Assembly (NCBI GenBank): GCA_023375675.1
Contig: JALQBC010000002.1
Coordinates: 930,001 to 994,000, forward strand
Direction of reading: 5' to 3'
Length of the DNA stretch: 64,000 bases
Source of the DNA: Cytospora piceicola
Lineage: Eukaryota > Ascomycota > Sordariomycetes > Diaporthales > Cytosporaceae
A program made the translations under genes and the position numbers. The notes under the pieces were generated by a model, which did no database searches, was not told where the DNA came from, and saw only the letters and a program-made list of their open reading frames with translations. How positions within the stretch are numbered: the stretch's first letter is position 1; each line of letters starts with the position of its first letter. Shown piece by piece: positions 45,293-55,695 of the stretch.

Positions 45293-46123
45293 TCACATAG
45301 AGTACCCCCCAACTTCCGGGTACAGATACACGTCCAGATCGCTGCCAGCGTGCAGTGATGCCATCGTGGGATCGACGTAGCCTCCTAGATCTGCCACCGG
45401 TACTGCTGTCGAGTACGAAGCAGGCTGGTGGTGGTGGTGGTCGTTGAGGCCCCTCGAGGTCTTGAGATCGACGTATTCGGCGTGCAGGTCTGCATATGCC
45501 TGGCTGAGAACATCGTTCCGTGTCTTGGCCTCGCTTAGCATCTGCTCCAGATCCTTGATCCGCTGATCTTTCCGTTCTCGGTAGGCCCTCTGTGAAGCGC
45601 GATTCTGTGCTCGGCGACGCTGTATACCCGGTTAGCCCAAGTTCTGTAGAGCTTCGGACTCATGTGATATGTTGAGAATAGTGGTTGAAGGTAATTCGAA
45701 TGTCATGTACAACGGGTGGCGTTCGCCAAGTGTTTCCCTGAATGGTCGGTACATACCGATAGTACTGAAGGCGGGGCGTTCTTGTACCTGTTCTCGCGCT
45801 TCCTCTTCGCAGCTGGCTTGGGTTGTGTGCCGGAGGCTGCGGGTGACGACTCTAAGGGTGACTGGCTTCCATAATCTCCTTCTCTTCCCGGGCTTAGGAT
45901 TGCATCTGAGCCCTTAAAGTCCCCGGCGAATGTCATGTCGTACTAAATCATATTAGCGAGGGAGGTCCGAGAACCTAGGATGCGGTGCCAGACATACGGG
46001 TGAGGTTGCTGAGCTCTGCGTTTCCGAGTGACTGGCGTCAAGGTACTGTTCGTGGTCACCGTATGTGTACAAATAGGTATTCGATGGCGACGGCACGTCG
46101 AGGAAGATGCTGGCCTTCTCCAT
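45293..46123 (-). CDS. Small bZIP transcription factor
   Basis: Three exons: 46123-45998, 45942-45757 and 45619-45293. All junctions are phase 0, giving 212 residues. It is easily missed because no single frame covers it. The basic region lies at the start of exon 3, RRRAQNRASQRAYRERK (residues 105-121), with the N-x2-x2-Q-R signature of fungal AP-1/Yap-like proteins. A short leucine zipper follows (IKDLEQML, then V and A/L heptad positions to about residue 155). The C terminus has a His cluster and an aromatic/acidic end. The N-terminal half is Ser/Pro-rich with KPAAKRKREN as a likely nuclear signal. The intron before the basic region is 137 nt. It is probably a DNA-binding regulator; its closeness to the methyltransferase/MFS remnant suggests, but does not show, a local pathway regulator. 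Confidence 0.85.
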
Positions 46124-49100
46124 GGTTATAAGGTGTGTGGAGCAGGCTGTGGGTTGGGTTAATAATTGTTTCTCTCTATGACAGCAAGGCGTATCGAGAA
46201 GTATGTAGAGGGAAGGAAAGGGAAGGAAAAGGAAGCGGCGTCACAGGGGAAAGGAGAGACAAGATCATATATAATAAGATGCTGACATGACTGGCAGCAG
46301 GCTGTATGTGGTATCGATCTGTGTCGGACCAGGGTATCATAGTATGTACATGGTAGAGCTGCGCTTGCAGCTCGGGATTAGACCTCGCCATGCCGGATGG
46401 GATCACCACGACCAGCTAGAAACATATGGCAGACCGTGACCTCAGTCTATGCGTCTCGTTACATCGGGGTTCTGTCGCTGTGTGAAGACGAGATATCCGA
46501 ACTTGAGAAGTATCTCGTACCCGGACATCGTGCCCTGGTCCCTTGGGTCCCTTTGGTCTCTTGGGTCCTTTGGTCCCTTGGTCTCCTGGTGGTCTGCCAA
46601 AGGTGTGCGGCGGGCCTATTTTGGTGTGACGAGGCGTGCAGCCCCTAAGCCCTTGGTATCCCATGGCTTTGGATAGGTCTGGGAGAAAACCAAGTGCTTG
46701 ATACATTTGGTGACGGTAAAGTGGCCCCCCACCCTGACCCAGCATGTCTGGGGTGAATTATAAGTCGTGATCGGCCGACTAGGTTCAGGATATCTTACTG
46801 CCACCCTTGAATAGGTACCCTTTGCTCGAATGTTCGTGGAGGGGCATGTAAGTAAGTGGGGTCTCTTGCAGGCGCAATATGGTACTTGCAGGGGTGTATG
46901 TCTCTTTTTGGAAACCTATTCCTCCGGTGGAAGGTGAATGTTTCAAGAGCATATGGCTTGATATCCTGGTCCAGATATGTGAAGAGATACGTTGGAGATG
47001 TTACTTTGTGGGCGTCGCAGAACGTCATCGGGTAGGAAGGCGGCAGTGAACGAGAGCGTCGTCCTGTACTCTATTCATATGTAGGTACATACGAGGTGGC
47101 CTGAGTGGAGCACCCGAATTGCCCAGAAGCAAGGGTTTATTTGTATGTACTGTCGCTGTGTACGTACTTGGTCAAAGTACAGTAACATCAGGATCCTGCC
47201 TCGAGGACCGTGACGGGACAGTTCGAATTATGCATGGTGCACTGTATGCCTTTCTCGACCGCTTCTACCGCCACTTTGTGAATGCTTGCATCGCCGAGAC
47301 CCGCAACCAAGGCGGTGGTACACATGTTTCTCCGCTACTTTACTTCTGCTGGGAGCTTGGTCTGTTTGATGATACTTCCGGGGAGAGGAAATCCTCTGGC
47401 AAACTTGGCAAGCCTGGTATATCTGCGTTCGGAGGGATGGCAGCGAAATCTTGGCTATCTCCCCCATGACATCCATGTGTCCTTGGTGTTGACCTGGTCC
47501 CTCCCCAAACAAGGGATACTCCCTCCACCAGCCCACGCCCGCTCCGCAATGGGTTACATTTATACCTCTCACAGTACCAACGGTCTGGACTGGACAGGGT
47601 CCACTGAACCGATCGTATCTTCACGGTCCAACGGTGGGACACATGCTAATATATCATGACCCGGTGTTTTGGGTAGAGATGCCCCTCTATGTCAGCATAC
47701 ATCCGTGAACGGACTGATCCGCGCTGTCAACGAGTTGATTGGCCAGCCGGCATTTGCTCCGGCATCTGCCACGCATGAGTTCACCTTTACCCAACGGTGA
47801 TCTGCTCAATAGACAGCTCAGGAGTTTCCTCGGTTAGCATTGAGGGACTCTTCGTGTCAGATATCATCTGCAGTCTTCTGAGCCTCGAACCTATCGTCAA
47901 TAGTCCTTCTTGACCGCAAATCCCTCTTGTCGTATAGATTCAACATGCCTCACGTCTTAGTGGTGGCATGGCAACGGCCCATCTAACAGCACCAGCCCTC
48001 CCGAGGCTATGGTGTTCCTTCGGTGGCGTCCACACTATGTGGTACGATCAGCGCCCAGCTGCTACAGAATCGTCAGGGATCCAAGCTGGAGTGCGTCGAC
48101 CAAAGTTGCCGCATCGGGACGATTTACTTCTTATTGGGTGGAAAGACCAGACCAAGGTTCGCGGGAGTGTACCATCTTTTTTAAGGGTATTACTCTCACA
48201 CAAGAAGCACCTCGAAAGCCACCAGGTAAAGGAAGGTAAAGTGAGGTGAGGAAAGCATCCCAAATTAGACCACTTAAGGTTATGTGGAGTAAGTCATAGT
48301 AGGACGTGCGGCCGCAGCGTACGGGCCTCACCGCCGCTGTGCTCTCTGCACAGAACATCAGTACAACAGGTACCTAGTCCATAACCCCTCATCTACGTGA
48401 TGATCGCGGATCGCCTGTGGGGATCATCCAAACTGTCGGGGTTGTGGTAGCCCTACGCCATGAACAGCAGACGGGTACACACCGCAACCGCAAGCGCATC
48501 GTCCACAAGTTCACGGCGTTGCAGCGCGGGACTAGGACCATCCCAGTCCCCGAAATCCTACCCTTGGTTCCTGTCCCAGTCTTCGGCAGCTGCCGCTTCT
48601 TGGCACGATCGCAAACTGTTGCTTCTCTTTCCCAAAGATAACCTCGACGTCGCCTCGACGTCGATCCCTGTTCCCGGAACAAGTAGGCCGTGCCGTGCGT
48701 CGTGCTCCTTTGGGATGCTGTGGTCCCCACATTGGGCGTTGCGGCTGTGGGAGCTGCAGCCCGAATGGCAGTACAGTACGTTTCCCCGCGGCGCCTGCAC
48801 TACATACTTACGCAACGTTTCGCGGCTATCATTCTCAGGCGAGGCTGCTGCTGGCCCCCAAATGAAAAAGGAGGATCAGCGTACTAGTCGACCTCTTAGC
48901 GTTTGGAGGTTGACTTTGCCGGCCTATCAAGTCAGTCTCGATGATCAACTCCAGGGTCTGCTGTTCTGCCTTGCCAGGTCGCACAAGAGTACACCCACAA
49001 TCTCCGAAGAAAGTCATCGCAACCTTAATCGCCTCTACAATATCTCCAGCGAGATGCTCAAGCTGGGATCTAGGCGACATCGAGCGCAGGCTACCCTCGC

Positions 49101-51576
49101 CGCAGTATCCCCCCAAAGGTACCGCAAGCTACCCCGACCGTATGGCCCAGGCCACGAGCCTCGCCTCTGATTCCCACGATGGTAATCGAGGTACGATATG
49201 GGTCTCCTGGCGGGAGGATTTCCAGGGTCCGGACACGCGGAGCCAATCACTGCGGCTTTGCTGTTCATGCTCAAGGGAGCCTCTCCCGACAGTCAGTACG
49301 ACCCCTGGCCGCCACAGGGATCTAGGAAGGCTGGTGTGGTGTTCTGCAGCAATGCGGCGTGGTTGACCCAGGTACATGGTAGTGCACACTCTGCGTGCCG
49401 AGTGGGACATGGTCGGTCTGCGACGGTGAGCGGGGCGGGGGCCATATGGCTCGACTATGATCGCCCGTAATGACTGGGGAGGAGAATGAGTCGAGCGGGC
49501 ACTGTGCTTCCAGCATTCCCCACCGAGGAGACCTTCCATATTGTACCATATACAATGCAGTACCGGACAGCGCCTCAAGCGAGCATAGTTCAGGCGTTTT
49601 CAAGGGCTATGCCGCTGCGAGGACGCGGCGTCTGCTTAAATCACCCTCCTTGGCCCACCATAAGCCGACGGTTGGAGAGTCGAGACTGCTGTATCTCCTC
49701 GACCTGGCGGCTGTAACCCCCAAACTCCATCCACCAGATTTAAGCTTATCTGATGTGACTACTTGTGAGAGACTGTCTCAACTGTTGAGCGAGGCTCTGT
49801 TACCGGAGATGAAACGTGGGACTAGCAAGCGGCGTGTACGTATTCGGTCACCAGACGCCAGGGTCCTCACCGAAGCTGTGAAATGGTCTAAGACCCCGTT
49901 GACCGCAGCCACCTTGGATTCCCAGGACTCTCAGTTTCTCATACTTCCTATTGGAGGAATATTTCTCTTTGGGAGCGATCCCAAATTGTCCCAGCTTCAC
50001 AGGGGAAGCCCGCCGACGGGGGTTCCCGTGCAGAACTTCACGAAGACAGCCATCAGGATTGCAATATTTTGTGCCTCAGCCACCGCCATCGGTGCCGCTG
50101 AAGTGAGGACAGGCCACATCTTTACTGACCCTATGCATCAGAAGGAAGCTTTCGAAGCCCCAGCCTGGTTTTTGTAGGGGAAGCTGGTTACGGCCCTCCC
50201 TATCCGCGGAGGATCCAAAAAGAAACAAAATAAAACTGGCCGAGGCGTGGCCAGTTTGGCCAGTGATCGTGTAGGAGAGCGGGACGGTGAGATTGCTATT
50301 CTTAGGCTGTCAACGGTAGGGCTTATCCCAGATAAGAAGGCTGCTTTGGAACCTCAGCGCTGAGCATGAGGAGGGTGATCAAAATGTGGAATTCAAGCTT
50401 GCCCTTTTCGGGTCCTCCGACAACAAGGACGGTCGGTCACGGCCGCCGATGAGGTATTCGTCAACGAATGGAAACTTGAATTTGTGGACGGTTGACCTGC
50501 TTTCCTCTTGAGTCTCACAAATGTGCAACTGCACCATACACCCCCTGTTATCCCACGCGGCACCCCTGCAAGATTTGCGCAGCCATAACGCATCGGATGT
50601 CACGCTAGGCGCTGGCAGACATGAACCCTCATTTAATCCTAGATATATGTGGGTGTCGAGAGGCCGGCGACCAATGTGATTTGAGTACGTGCCACACCAT
50701 GTGCATGATTCCAAATATCGGCCTTGACGAACCACCCCTCGGCCTGGCGCAAGAGTTTGCGAGATCCCGTCGCTTGCCGACAGGCAACGCAGCCAGGTTT
50801 TCTCTTATCCACCCCACCCAGACTGCATCCATAGAACGGATACAGGAACCGACTCCAGGGCATTGGTAACGGAGGTATAACAATGCCGTGCCACCCTGCC
50901 TCAACCCAAGCAAGCCGCCACCATCGGACAGCCCCTCATGCACGGGTTTGCAGTAGCGAAACGCCACGGAAACGTCTACTGCATACTCTTTGACGGCTCT
51001 GCCGCGAGGCCCAGCCCCTGAAGCCACGTGTTTGGGATGCTGCTGACCGGCACAGATCTCCGGGGTGGTCAGCAGTATGACTGAAATCCTCATCAGGTCT
51101 TGGTCGGCGGTATGACTGACATCCTCATCAAGTTCTGGTTGGCGCTTTTTTTGTGAAACCACCAGGGGAATTCTTCTCGGAGCCAGGCCCGCGGAGATAT
51201 CAGTAAACCTAATCAGGGCCCCTCGGCTGTATTCGGAAAGTGGTCTTAAGTTCTCAAGATCTGCCTGTCGTGTCTCCAATATGATAATGGAGAGGCGGCT
51301 CAGAGTCAATCGCTTTTGCGTTGTGTCGAAACAGAAACACAACCCGGACCCAAAACCTGGTTTCCTTTCTCGATAGATCGCAATGTAGCCCCGATCACCC
51401 CATGCTTTGGATGACGATACGGATGTTGGTATAAAAAACCATATTCCCATTGTACTGTCTCCCGTCTTTGACTTCTTGATACAGTGATAGTGATCCAGTT
51501 GTATCTCACTGAAGACGTTGCCTGCCCAGTGTGACCCAGTCAAAGAGTGATGAGCGGACGATCGTAATGGACGCCC
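46124..51576. other. Long stretch without a supportable gene
   Basis: About 5.4 kb. The longest frames are a plus-strand ATG frame of 235 codons at 49470-50177 and a minus-strand frame of 273 codons from the ATG at 51450 to 50629. Neither has a domain, a signal peptide or splice-linked extensions, and both have irregular composition. A GTG/ATG frame at 48460-49170 is Ser/Arg/Pro-rich noise. A C/T repeat of a TTGGTCCC type lies at 46526-46590. The region could hold lineage-specific genes or noncoding RNA that sequence reading alone cannot show. Confidence 0.45.
46526..46590. repeat. Degenerate CTTGGGTCC / TTTGGTCC tandem repeat
   Basis: About six imperfect units of 9-11 bases, pyrimidine- and G-rich, in noncoding DNA about 400 bases upstream of the bZIP start codon. 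Confidence 0.75.
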
Positions 51577-53140
51577 TTATCCTGTCAGGCGTTGTAGACC
51601 AGCTTGGGCCTGGGCAACTCCGTCCGGCAAACCGTTCTTCTCACCAAGTTTGATGCTCTGTTCATATCTTCGACGGGCTTCTTTGACATTGCCTGCCATA
51701 GCCGCCATGTCACCCAGATTGACCAATGCCACAACGCATGCCTCGTCACACTCAGGGGTCCTGTTCTCTCCTTTCGGCTCCTTCGCGTGCTGTAAAGCGT
51801 TTTTCGCCCATCGCTGTGCGGACTCGAGCATATCCTTGCGGGTCCATTGTTCGGTTGAGCTAGGAGGAGCTGCATCGCCCTCGCCAGGGACAATTCCAGC
51901 AAGTGTTTCGAACGGCGCGCGTGGCGGGTGTTGAGCAAAAGTAACGGCAAGGTTGTTCATGATCACCGCCATATGACACTGATCTTGACAAAGCCTCAGC
52001 GCCTGGAAGAATAACGGTAGAGCGAGGTCGAATTCGGACTTCCTTTCGTAGCTGTGAGCCAGAGATTCGAGTGCGCCACCGATCTCTTCCGGACTCATCC
52101 AGTTCCCGTCCCCATCCTTAACGCCTTCGGCTCTACGTCGACGGAACTCTCCGAGAGCTGTCTCTACAGCCCACATAAGGCGATCATGAGCTTTATCTAC
52201 CTGTAGAACCTGCTCGTGCGCGTATAGTTCTCCAAGCTTGGTGCTGATCCCGACAGATTTTCCCAGGATCCTCGTACGAGATGAGCGGACCCATCTCTCG
52301 CATTCCTCTTTGGTTATGGTCTCCGCCGATTCACCTTCTCCAATCAGAGTACCGGGTTTTGGTGCCCTAGGGAGCTTCTCGGGTGTGGTTCGGGCCACGT
52401 CGAGCCATTTCTTATTCTCCGTTAGGACCATTTCCAGGACTTTTATGGCATTGTCAACGTTGCTGATCTTCTCGAGCCAGGCTGCAAGCTGGATTTTGAT
52501 GCCAACGACCTCGTCCGAGAAAGGGTCAAGTCCATGCTCGTTGCATTGTTCAATAGCCAGCTTGTAGTACTTCAGAGCGAGCTTGTGATCTTCGTTGTAG
52601 TTGCTGTAGTAAAGTGCACGTCTCAGGGACTTGGCAATCGCTGGCGGGTATCGAGTGAATTGGTTTGCATAGAAGTAGGTAAAGTACATGTACACGACGT
52701 ATCCCACAACGCCGGCGGATCCAACAAGACTGGCCAAGTCGTCAGCAGGGTGGAGGAGGAGAAACGCGCCAGGGGGTGACTTACAGTGCCAGGGCTAGCA
52801 CAAGCTCTTCTGGACTTTGACGGAAGAGAGTCTTCAAGTCATGTCCTCGAATGTTGCGGAAGCGCAATGCACTACGGATTATCTCCCAGAAAGATGGCCG
52901 CGGTGCGCTCTCTGGATTCGGTTGGTGTTGGTTTGCGATTGAAGGCCTGGACAAGCATCGCAATTGCAATTGACCATGAGAACTGACGAGCGAAGGTAGA
53001 ACCCGTCCATTGGCGGGTCTAAGCAGCGATGAACATGCAAATGCTCTTGTCGTTGATGCTTGTAAAGGCGATGGCCGCAAGCGCACGGCTGCGCGAAGCA
53101 CCTCGTGCCGAGGGAGCTGGGCAATCCGGATTGCAGACAT
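51577..53140 (-). CDS. Mitochondrial TPR protein, Mgr3-like
   Basis: Two exons, 53140-52785 and 52729-51577, over a 55-nt intron (donor GTAAGT, acceptor TTGGCCAG), giving 502 residues. The N terminus (MSAIRIAQLPRHEVLRAAVRLR) is an Arg-rich, acid-poor mitochondrial targeting peptide. A single membrane segment lies at about residues 112-138 (LVLALALLVGSAGVVGYVVYMYF) and is built across the splice junction. The soluble part is made of TPR helices: RALYYSNYNEDHKLALKYYKLAIEQC, ALESLAHSYERKSEFDLALPLFFQAL and ALVNLGDMAAMAGNVKEARRRYEQ. This is the layout of yeast Mgr3, an adaptor of the i-AAA (Yme1) protease in the inner membrane. Function is inferred from family resemblance. It is divergent from the heme-protein gene, with 427 bases between start codons. 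Confidence 0.82.
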
Positions 53141-53567
53141 TGGCTTTTTGATGGCCGTCGACGGCGAAAGTCAAATGAGTCTCTGCATTGGGCTGGAGTG
53201 TGCCGGGAGTGGATATATTCAGTGCTTCGGGAACTGCAGGGCGATGTTTTGAAGCTCTTGCAGCTCCTCCATGACGTTTTAGTAAACTGCTCGACAAACA
53301 CGCCCCCTGTCAACTTAGGTAATCCGCTCCGAACGGTGCCCCACCAGCTCCCGAGGTCAACGTGCTCCGCCGATGTTCCACATAAATGACCTCCGAGTTC
53401 ACCGTCAATCCGGCCGATCTGTTGTTCTCAGGACGACACACTTCGAAATAATCAGATATATTATTGCCACTTGAATTCCACCTATTTGCTTGAGATACTC
53501 CGAAACCCGCAGTGCACCCTTCTTCGGTCCAACACACCTCCCACCGCTCAAACTTACATCTATCAAC
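53141..53567. promoter_or_regulatory. Divergent promoter, Mgr3-like / cytochrome b5-like genes
   Basis: 427 bases between two divergent start codons. Both gene products would be membrane or heme related. No conserved box is obvious to me. Confidence 0.6.
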
Positions 53568-54297
53568 ATGCCCGACTTCAAACCCAAGGTTGCTGTTCAG
53601 CTGGCTCCTCCCAAGAGCGACCCTATTTCCCTAGAAGAACTTGCCAAAGCTGATGGTGAGTGAAGCCCTAGGTCTTGGCCAGATTTTTTCGAGTCTTTGT
53701 AGAAGTTTTGATGCCCACGCCGAATATCGTCGAACGGCTTGGTTTCCAACTGCAAAGAGCTTCAAGTGCTACTGAGCCTATTGAATCCCTGATGGTGGTT
53801 TTTTCTACCGCAAGTGAATCACTAACAGACATACAGGCACGGATGGGGGGAAGTGCTATGTCGCAATCAAGGTTTGGATTCTCGGTTTACAGGACGCTAT
53901 CGAGACGCAGACGTTCTAACTTTTGACAGGGAAAAGTATATGATGTAACAGGCAACAAGATGTACCAGCCCAAAAACTCATACAATGGTCAGTATATAAC
54001 TCGCTCCAACGCATCGCAAGGATGCAACTTTCTACCTTTAGCCTTTTTGCTGGTCTTCAAGAACGCTTACTGACCATACCTGATCAAGTCTTCGCTGGCA
54101 AGGATGCGTCGCGGGCACTGGGCAAGACCTCTGTCAAGGCAGAGGACGTCTCGCCGGAGTGGAAAGACTTGAGCGAAAAGGAGAAGGGCACTCTCAATGA
54201 CTGGGTCAAGTTCTTCTCGAACAGATATAACGTTGTTGGAGTCGTTGAGGGTGCCACCAACTTCGATGACGAGTCTGCGGAAGCCGAGGCCCTCTGA
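53568..54297 (+). CDS. Cytochrome b5-like heme-binding protein (MAPR family)
   Basis: Four exons: 53568-53655, 53837-53871, 53930-53987 and 54089-54297. The total is 390 nt, or 129 residues, in frame. The fold markers are SLEELAKADG, the strand YVAIKGKVYDVTG, the heme-pocket loop YQPKNSYNVFAGKDASRALGKTS and the helix LNDWVKFFSNRYNVVGVV. These match membrane-associated progesterone receptor proteins (yeast Dap1, PGRMC1), which bind heme through a Tyr. Unlike PGRMC1, this protein has no N-terminal membrane segment and starts MPDFKPKVAVQLAPPKSD, so it is probably a soluble or peripheral form. Dap1 supports cytochrome P450 enzymes in sterol synthesis; that role is only inferred. Introns 1-3 are 181, 58 and 101 nt, long relative to the small exons. 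Confidence 0.9.
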
Positions 54298-55458
54298 GCT
54301 CTTTGCGATTGGATTCGGGCGTCAAGTCGGCCAGCAATTGAGGACGAATTCCCGGATTGGAAGATGAGGCCGAGAATGAGGTCAAGGTCGGCATACAGCA
54401 ACGTGTCCGTCATTCATCTCGAAGCAGCTCTGCTGCTTCTTCTCAATGCCGATGCGGTGTTTTGTTTCGTGGACTGTCAGAGGCATTGTGCATCCAGGTT
54501 CGCGCGTGGTTGGCCCTTTGAGACACTTCTTGATTGGAGAGTTGTACAAGTTGCAGCATGGAAGCTTTCAACAGAAGGAAAAACGGGAAACAGCAGTACC
54601 CGTCATACCTACAATCCATTATGTGGTCGTTATAAGTACACCTTCGACGCGGGCCGACGGGTTGTTGCCTCTTGGGGCGGAGGAAGTACATACGGCAACC
54701 GTCTGATGGAAGCTCACTTTGCCGATGCTACTGGCCTTCGATGCCCTTCGAATGCATAATTCCCGACGTCAACTACCTTTCCTGAATGTCCTCGCTCATT
54801 CTGTTCATTTTCTCCGAAGACCAAGCCCTTTGCTCCGACAGCTTTCTTGTTACACAGTATCTACAAGGTAGCCTTCGCCGCACACCCTGCGTTGACATCA
54901 GCAAACTGCCTGGGTAGTCCTTAGCACGTCTATGCTGTGTCTCAGAAACTCCTTTCCACAGCTTGACCGGTCAAAAGAGTCCTAGGTCACATGAGTTCGG
55001 TATGAAGTGGCTCGGCAACTGCTGTGTAATCACCGTCGATACCCTGAATTGGCCCGGGAGATGCTTTGAATTGCGAACAGACTTTTGATTTACCATAAAT
55101 ATTTATCTGATGAAATAGCAGAACCTTCATGAAAGGTTGCTCAAGTGAAAAACAACAGTCTCCCAGGAACAGGACGCCGTCCTCGCAGAGGACCTCGGCC
55201 CTCAAGAAAAAAACCCTCCTAAGCCAAGATGCTTTTTGGGTATCGCCAGAAGCGTAGGTGAAGAAAGTGGTTCTCCGTTCACCCGCAAACGAGAATGAAA
55301 ACAAACCGCCTGCCCGGACACCGCCATGAGAAAAGGCAGACTCCACCTCCCCCCCCCCCTTAAGAGAAATGTTCTTACCCTTGCCGCATCCTCACCGTCG
55401 GCGACGACCTAATGAGAATGAAGTCAATCAGCCATGCCTTCACACCACTTGAAACCCA
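54298..55458. other. Intergenic region, no gene seen
   Basis: Contains the 3' untranslated region of the heme-protein gene. The frames at 54364-54759 (plus) and 54987-55346 (minus, GTG start) carry no domain. Confidence 0.55.
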
Positions 55459-55695
55459 TCAGGCCTCTGAATAGCACTCACTGGGATCCTGTACGTAGGA
55501 CTGGTGGCTCCAGCCACGAGCTGCCCTGGCACTGCTGCTGCATTTGTCACAGGCCTCGGGGACGTCCCAGACCTTCTTGAGGACCTGGACGCCGAAGCAC
55601 TGGTGGTTGGGGTCGTTGCGGGCGAAGTGACAGTAGTTCTTGCGCTTTGTGTAGGAGCAGGAGCATCCGAAGATGAACTCTTCCCAGTCACACAT
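55459..55695 (-). CDS. Small Cys-rich fungal protein (CHFARNDP family)
   Basis: 78 residues from the ATG at 55695 (MCDWEEFIF). The signature is C-x-C early (FGCSCSYTK), then YCHFARNDPNHQCFGV, VLKKVWDV and C-x2-C (ACDKC). I recognise the YCHFARNDPNHQCFGV pattern as recurring in short fungal proteins of unknown function; the paired Cys/His spacing suggests metal binding rather than a secreted disulfide protein, and there is no signal peptide. A good donor (GTGAGTGC) lies at the end of the frame. Splicing it to an acceptor at about 55414 would replace the last residues with a short Arg-rich end (SRRRR), giving about 76 residues. Both ends are possible. The protein could be an RNA-binding or stress protein, but nothing fixes its function. 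Confidence 0.65.
   Translation of the reverse strand: MCDWEEFIFGCSCSYTKRKNYCHFARNDPNHQCFGVQVLKKVWDVPEACDKCSSSARAARGWSHQSYVQDPSECYSEA

Noticed and set aside
48835..49116. Minus-strand fragment resembling the middle of a fungal regulator
   Set aside because: The HLAGDIVEAIKVAM...GDCGC pattern is suggestive but too short, with no DNA-binding domain or neighbouring exons.
48460..49170. 236-codon plus-strand frame
   Set aside because: Low-complexity Ser/Arg/Pro content, no homologous pattern, overlapped by frames of similar length on both strands.
49470..50177. 235-codon ATG frame as a gene
   Set aside because: No domain, signal peptide or exon linkage; mentioned only as an unexplained frame.
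50629..51450. Minus-strand frame just downstream of the Mgr3-like gene
   Set aside because: Possibly part of a long 3' region; composition is irregular and nothing is recognisable.
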